56,759 nt of DNA from an uncultured bacterium (lineage in GTDB: Bacteria; Verrucomicrobiota; Kiritimatiellia; CAIKKV01; CALHGX01), in the NCBI GenBank assembly GCA_938031185.1, contig CALHGX010000041.1, positions 1 through 56,759 of the forward strand, written 5' to 3'. The notes below the pieces were generated by a model. It did not search any database. It had not been told where the DNA came from and saw only the letters and a program-made list of their open reading frames with translations. A program made the position numbers and the translations under genes. Below, piece after piece: positions 54,754-56,759 of this stretch; positions within the stretch are counted from its first letter, which is position 1; every line of letters starts with the position of its first letter.

Positions 54754-56759
54754 ATGGCGCAGGTTGATAGACAGCAAGCGGTGCTGAACATCCTTCAGAA
54801 CCTTCGAGACTTGGACGGGCTCAAGAAGCTGTTCTGGGAGGAACTGAACTACGAGCGCGAGAACAAACCGCTCAGCGTTCGCCAGTGGCCCGACAGCGAC
54901 AAGGACGCACTCGCCGAGGACCCTATCCTGTTCGCCGGCGGCGGGGAGGATAACGACTTTCACATTGTGTATTGCCGGCTGGCTTCGGCGGAATTGAAAC
55001 GCGGTTCGGAGCGCCCGGCGGTCAACCTGCTGCTGCGCGACCACCCGTACGCACTGTTCGTCTTCTCGAATCAAAACCAGTCCGCCTGGCACTTCCTGAA
55101 CGTCAAGTATGACGCGCAGGCCGAAAAGCGCCGCTTGGTTCGTCGGATCACCGTCCGGCCCGGCGAGGGCCTTCGCACAGCGGCGGAACGGTTGTGCATG
55201 TTGGACGTGTCGGACAGGTCGGACTCTCCGCTGGCCATCCAGCAGCGCCACGACGAAGCCTTCGATGTCGAGAAGGTCACCAAGGACTTCTACCGCGAAA
55301 TCGCGAACTGGTACTTCTGGGCGCTCAAGCACGCAGAGTTCCCAAAGGATGCGCCGAAAGAAAAGGATGGACGCGACCATATCAGCGTGATCCGGCTTAT
55401 CACGCGGTTGATCTTTTTGCTGTTCATCAAGGAAAAGGGGTTGATTCCCGATGTCCTCTTCGATCGTCGGCGGCTGGTGGAGATGCTGGAGGGCTTCGCG
55501 CCGGACAAGCCGCGCAACACGGATTCGGTGTTCTACCGCGCCATTTTGCAGAACCTCTTCTTTGCCACGCTGAACACCGAGATGGACCAGCGCGGCTGGC
55601 GGCGTGAAGACCAGAACTTCATGGCCCACTGCCTCTACCGCCACAAGGACTGCTTCCGCGATCCCAAGGCGGCGCTGGAGTGGTTCAAGAACATTCCCTT
55701 CCTGAACGGCGGCCTGTTCGAGTGCCTGGACAAGGATTTCGGCGAGGGCGCCAAGCCGCGCTATCTGCGCGTGGACGGCTTCTCCGACCGGCCCGACAGC
55801 CGCCCGACCGTGCCGGATTTCCTATTCTTCGGCCCGGAGCAGGAAGTGGATTTGAGCGGGGACTACGGCGACAAGAAGTTCAAGAAGGTGCGGGTGCGCG
55901 GCCTGATTGACACGCTCAACCGCTACAAGTTCACCATCGAGGAGAACACGCCCTTCGACCAGGAAGTCGCGCTCGATCCGGAGTTGTGCGGCAAGGTCTT
56001 CGAAAACCTGCTCGCGGCTTACAATCCCGAGACCGGCACCACGGCCCGCAAGGCCACCGGCTCGTTCTACACCCCGCGCGAGATCGTGGACTACATGGTA
56101 GATGAGGCGCTGGTGGCGTTTTTGTCGGACAAGATCGGCCGGTCGGACAAGGCGGACGAGTCCGACAAGCCTGACGAAAGGTTGCGCGCACTGCTGGCCT
56201 ATGACGGGGAGACGCCGCAGTTCACCGGAGCCGAGACCGAGAAACTGATTGACGCGATTGACAACCTCAAGGCCCTCGATCCGGCGGTGGGTTCCGGCGC
56301 GTTCCCGATGGGCATTCTGCACAAGCTGGTACATGTGCTGGGCAAGCTCGACCCGGACAATGAACGGTGGAAGGCCAAGCAAATCGCCAAGCTCGACGAT
56401 GCCGTCATGCGCGAGGAGGCGGAGCGGGTTTTCCGGGACAATTACGATAACTACGGCCGAAAGCTCTATCTGATCGAGAACTGTATCTACGGCGTGGACA
56501 TCCAACCGATCGCCGTGCAGATCGCCAAGATGAGGTTCTTCATCTCGCTCATCGTGGACCAGAAGATCAACCCCGCCGCCCCGAACCTCGGCGTCCGGGC
56601 CCTGCCGAACCTCGAGACCAAATTCGTCGCCGCCAATACGCTGATTGGGATCGAGCGGCCCAAACAGATGCTCCTGCGCAACCCGGAGATTGATCGGAAA
56701 GAGGCCGAACTGCGCAAGGTGCGCGAGCAGCATTTTACCGCCAAGACGCCCAAGGCCAA
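54754..56759 (+). CDS. Eco57I/PglX-like DNA methyltransferase, N-terminal part (cut by window edge)
   Basis: 668 codons are visible and the frame is still open at the edge. Start is ATG 54754. The N-terminal region (residues 1-420) has the FLNGGLFECLDKDF segment typical of single-chain type IIG or BREX/DISARM-type enzymes. The methyltransferase core starts with ATGSFYTPREIVDYMV (near 436) and motif I LDPAVGSGAFPMGIL (near 508). An ENCIYGVDIQPIAVQIAKMR acidic strand follows. The NPPY motif should lie just beyond the edge. Two places contain 9-nt tandem repeats (55201-55227 and 56125-56178) that add Ser-Asp-Lys-type units. Whether it is a restriction-modification enzyme, PglX or an orphan methyltransferase cannot be seen here. 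Confidence 0.85.
   Translation, partial: MAQVDRQQAVLNILQNLRDLDGLKKLFWEELNYERENKPLSVRQWPDSDKDALAEDPILFAGGGEDNDFHIVYCRLASAELKRGSERPAVNLLLRDHPYALFVFSNQNQSAWHFLNVKYDAQAEKRRLVRRITVRPGEGLRTAAERLCMLDVSDRSDSPLAIQQRHDEAFDVEKVTKDFYREIANWYFWALKHAEFPKDAPKEKDGRDHISVIRLITRLIFLLFIKEKGLIPDVLFDRRRLVEMLEGFAPDKPRNTDSVFYRAILQNLFFATLNTEMDQRGWRREDQNFMAHCLYRHKDCFRDPKAALEWFKNIPFLNGGLFECLDKDFGEGAKPRYLRVDGFSDRPDSRPTVPDFLFFGPEQEVDLSGDYGDKKFKKVRVRGLIDTLNRYKFTIEENTPFDQEVALDPELCGKVFENLLAAYNPETGTTARKATGSFYTPREIVDYMVDEALVAFLSDKIGRSDKADESDKPDERLRALLAYDGETPQFTGAETEKLIDAIDNLKALDPAVGSGAFPMGILHKLVHVLGKLDPDNERWKAKQIAKLDDAVMREEAERVFRDNYDNYGRKLYLIENCIYGVDIQPIAVQIAKMRFFISLIVDQKINPAAPNLGVRALPNLETKFVAANTLIGIERPKQMLLRNPEIDRKEAELRKVREQHFTAKTPKA
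55201..55227 (+). repeat. 9-nt tandem repeat inside the methyltransferase gene (site 1)
   Basis: Three in-frame 9-nt units of type TTGGACGTG, TCGGACAGG and TCGGACTCT. They encode Leu-Asp-Val, Ser-Asp-Arg and Ser-Asp-Ser. They share the TCGGAC core with site 2. Confidence 0.6.
56125..56178 (+). repeat. 9-nt tandem repeat inside the methyltransferase gene (site 2)
   Basis: Six in-frame 9-nt units, three of which are TCGGACAAG or TCCGACAAG. They encode SDK-IGR-SDK-ADE-SDK-PDE at residues 458-475. They form a charged insertion between the TPREIVDYM block and motif I. Confidence 0.8.

Overview
The window reads as chromosome of a high-GC, diderm, probably anaerobic bacterium. Diderm: a LpxL/HtrB-type acyltransferase, an RfaE-type heptose kinase, a CsgG-like lipoprotein and ExeA/GspB-like proteins. 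Anaerobic: corrinoid and cobamide-type methyltransferases, the complete tetrahydrofolate methyl branch, a membrane polyferredoxin and a LarA-family protein. DapL, RNase HIII, PocR-type regulators and many URO-D paralogues suggest the PVC group (Kiritimatiellota, Lentisphaerota or Verrucomicrobiota) or a similarly metabolising phylum. This placement is inference; there is no rRNA gene and I found no tRNA gene in the window.

Layout. 1-1140: no intact gene, but 5' fragments of a glycogen-synthase-like gene (+) and a NahK-like kinase gene (-) meet head-on near 500. 1397-6041: tight four-gene operon of three URO-D/MtaA-type proteins and a LarA-type protein. 6199-7128: CsgG-like secreted protein. 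7168-14109 (-): rnhC, prmA, a SWIM/SNF2 helicase, a MoxR ATPase and a VWA protein. 14256-16358: a 63-residue Cys/Gly-rich peptide, an intrinsic terminator and an ABC exporter, the best candidate for an undescribed system. 16537-19961: histidine kinase, sigma54-dependent response regulator and a secreted caspase-like protein preceded by a sigma54-type promoter. 20121-24481: a YihY membrane protein fused to a cyclic-nucleotide-binding domain, then lacZ. 24586-28212: ExeA-like ATPase, GspB-like protein and an unrecognised 684-residue protein. 28222-32969: hrpB (-), pcnB and a methyltransferase (+).

32908-41954 is a one-carbon island: two PocR/AraC regulators flank a corrinoid protein, followed by a homocysteine-methyltransferase-like protein, a pterin-dependent methyltransferase, formyl-THF ligase, MetF and FolD. 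Together these could carry methyl groups from a corrinoid protein to THF and oxidise them to formate with ATP gain, or run in the synthetic direction. The MtaA-like protein at 2649 could feed in. The substrate-specific methyltransferase and the corrinoid reactivase are not in the window.

42239-50006 holds tsaE, a small unknown protein (-), archease and RtcB (RNA repair), a DUF362-ferredoxin, an acyltransferase, an rfaE1 interrupted by one in-frame TGA, and dapL. 50013-54523 (-) holds a DUF4380-like protein, a polyferredoxin with a Tat-exported DUF362 protein, and an ATP-grasp protein. 54754 to the edge is the N-terminal part of an Eco57I/PglX-like DNA methyltransferase containing 9-nt tandem repeats.
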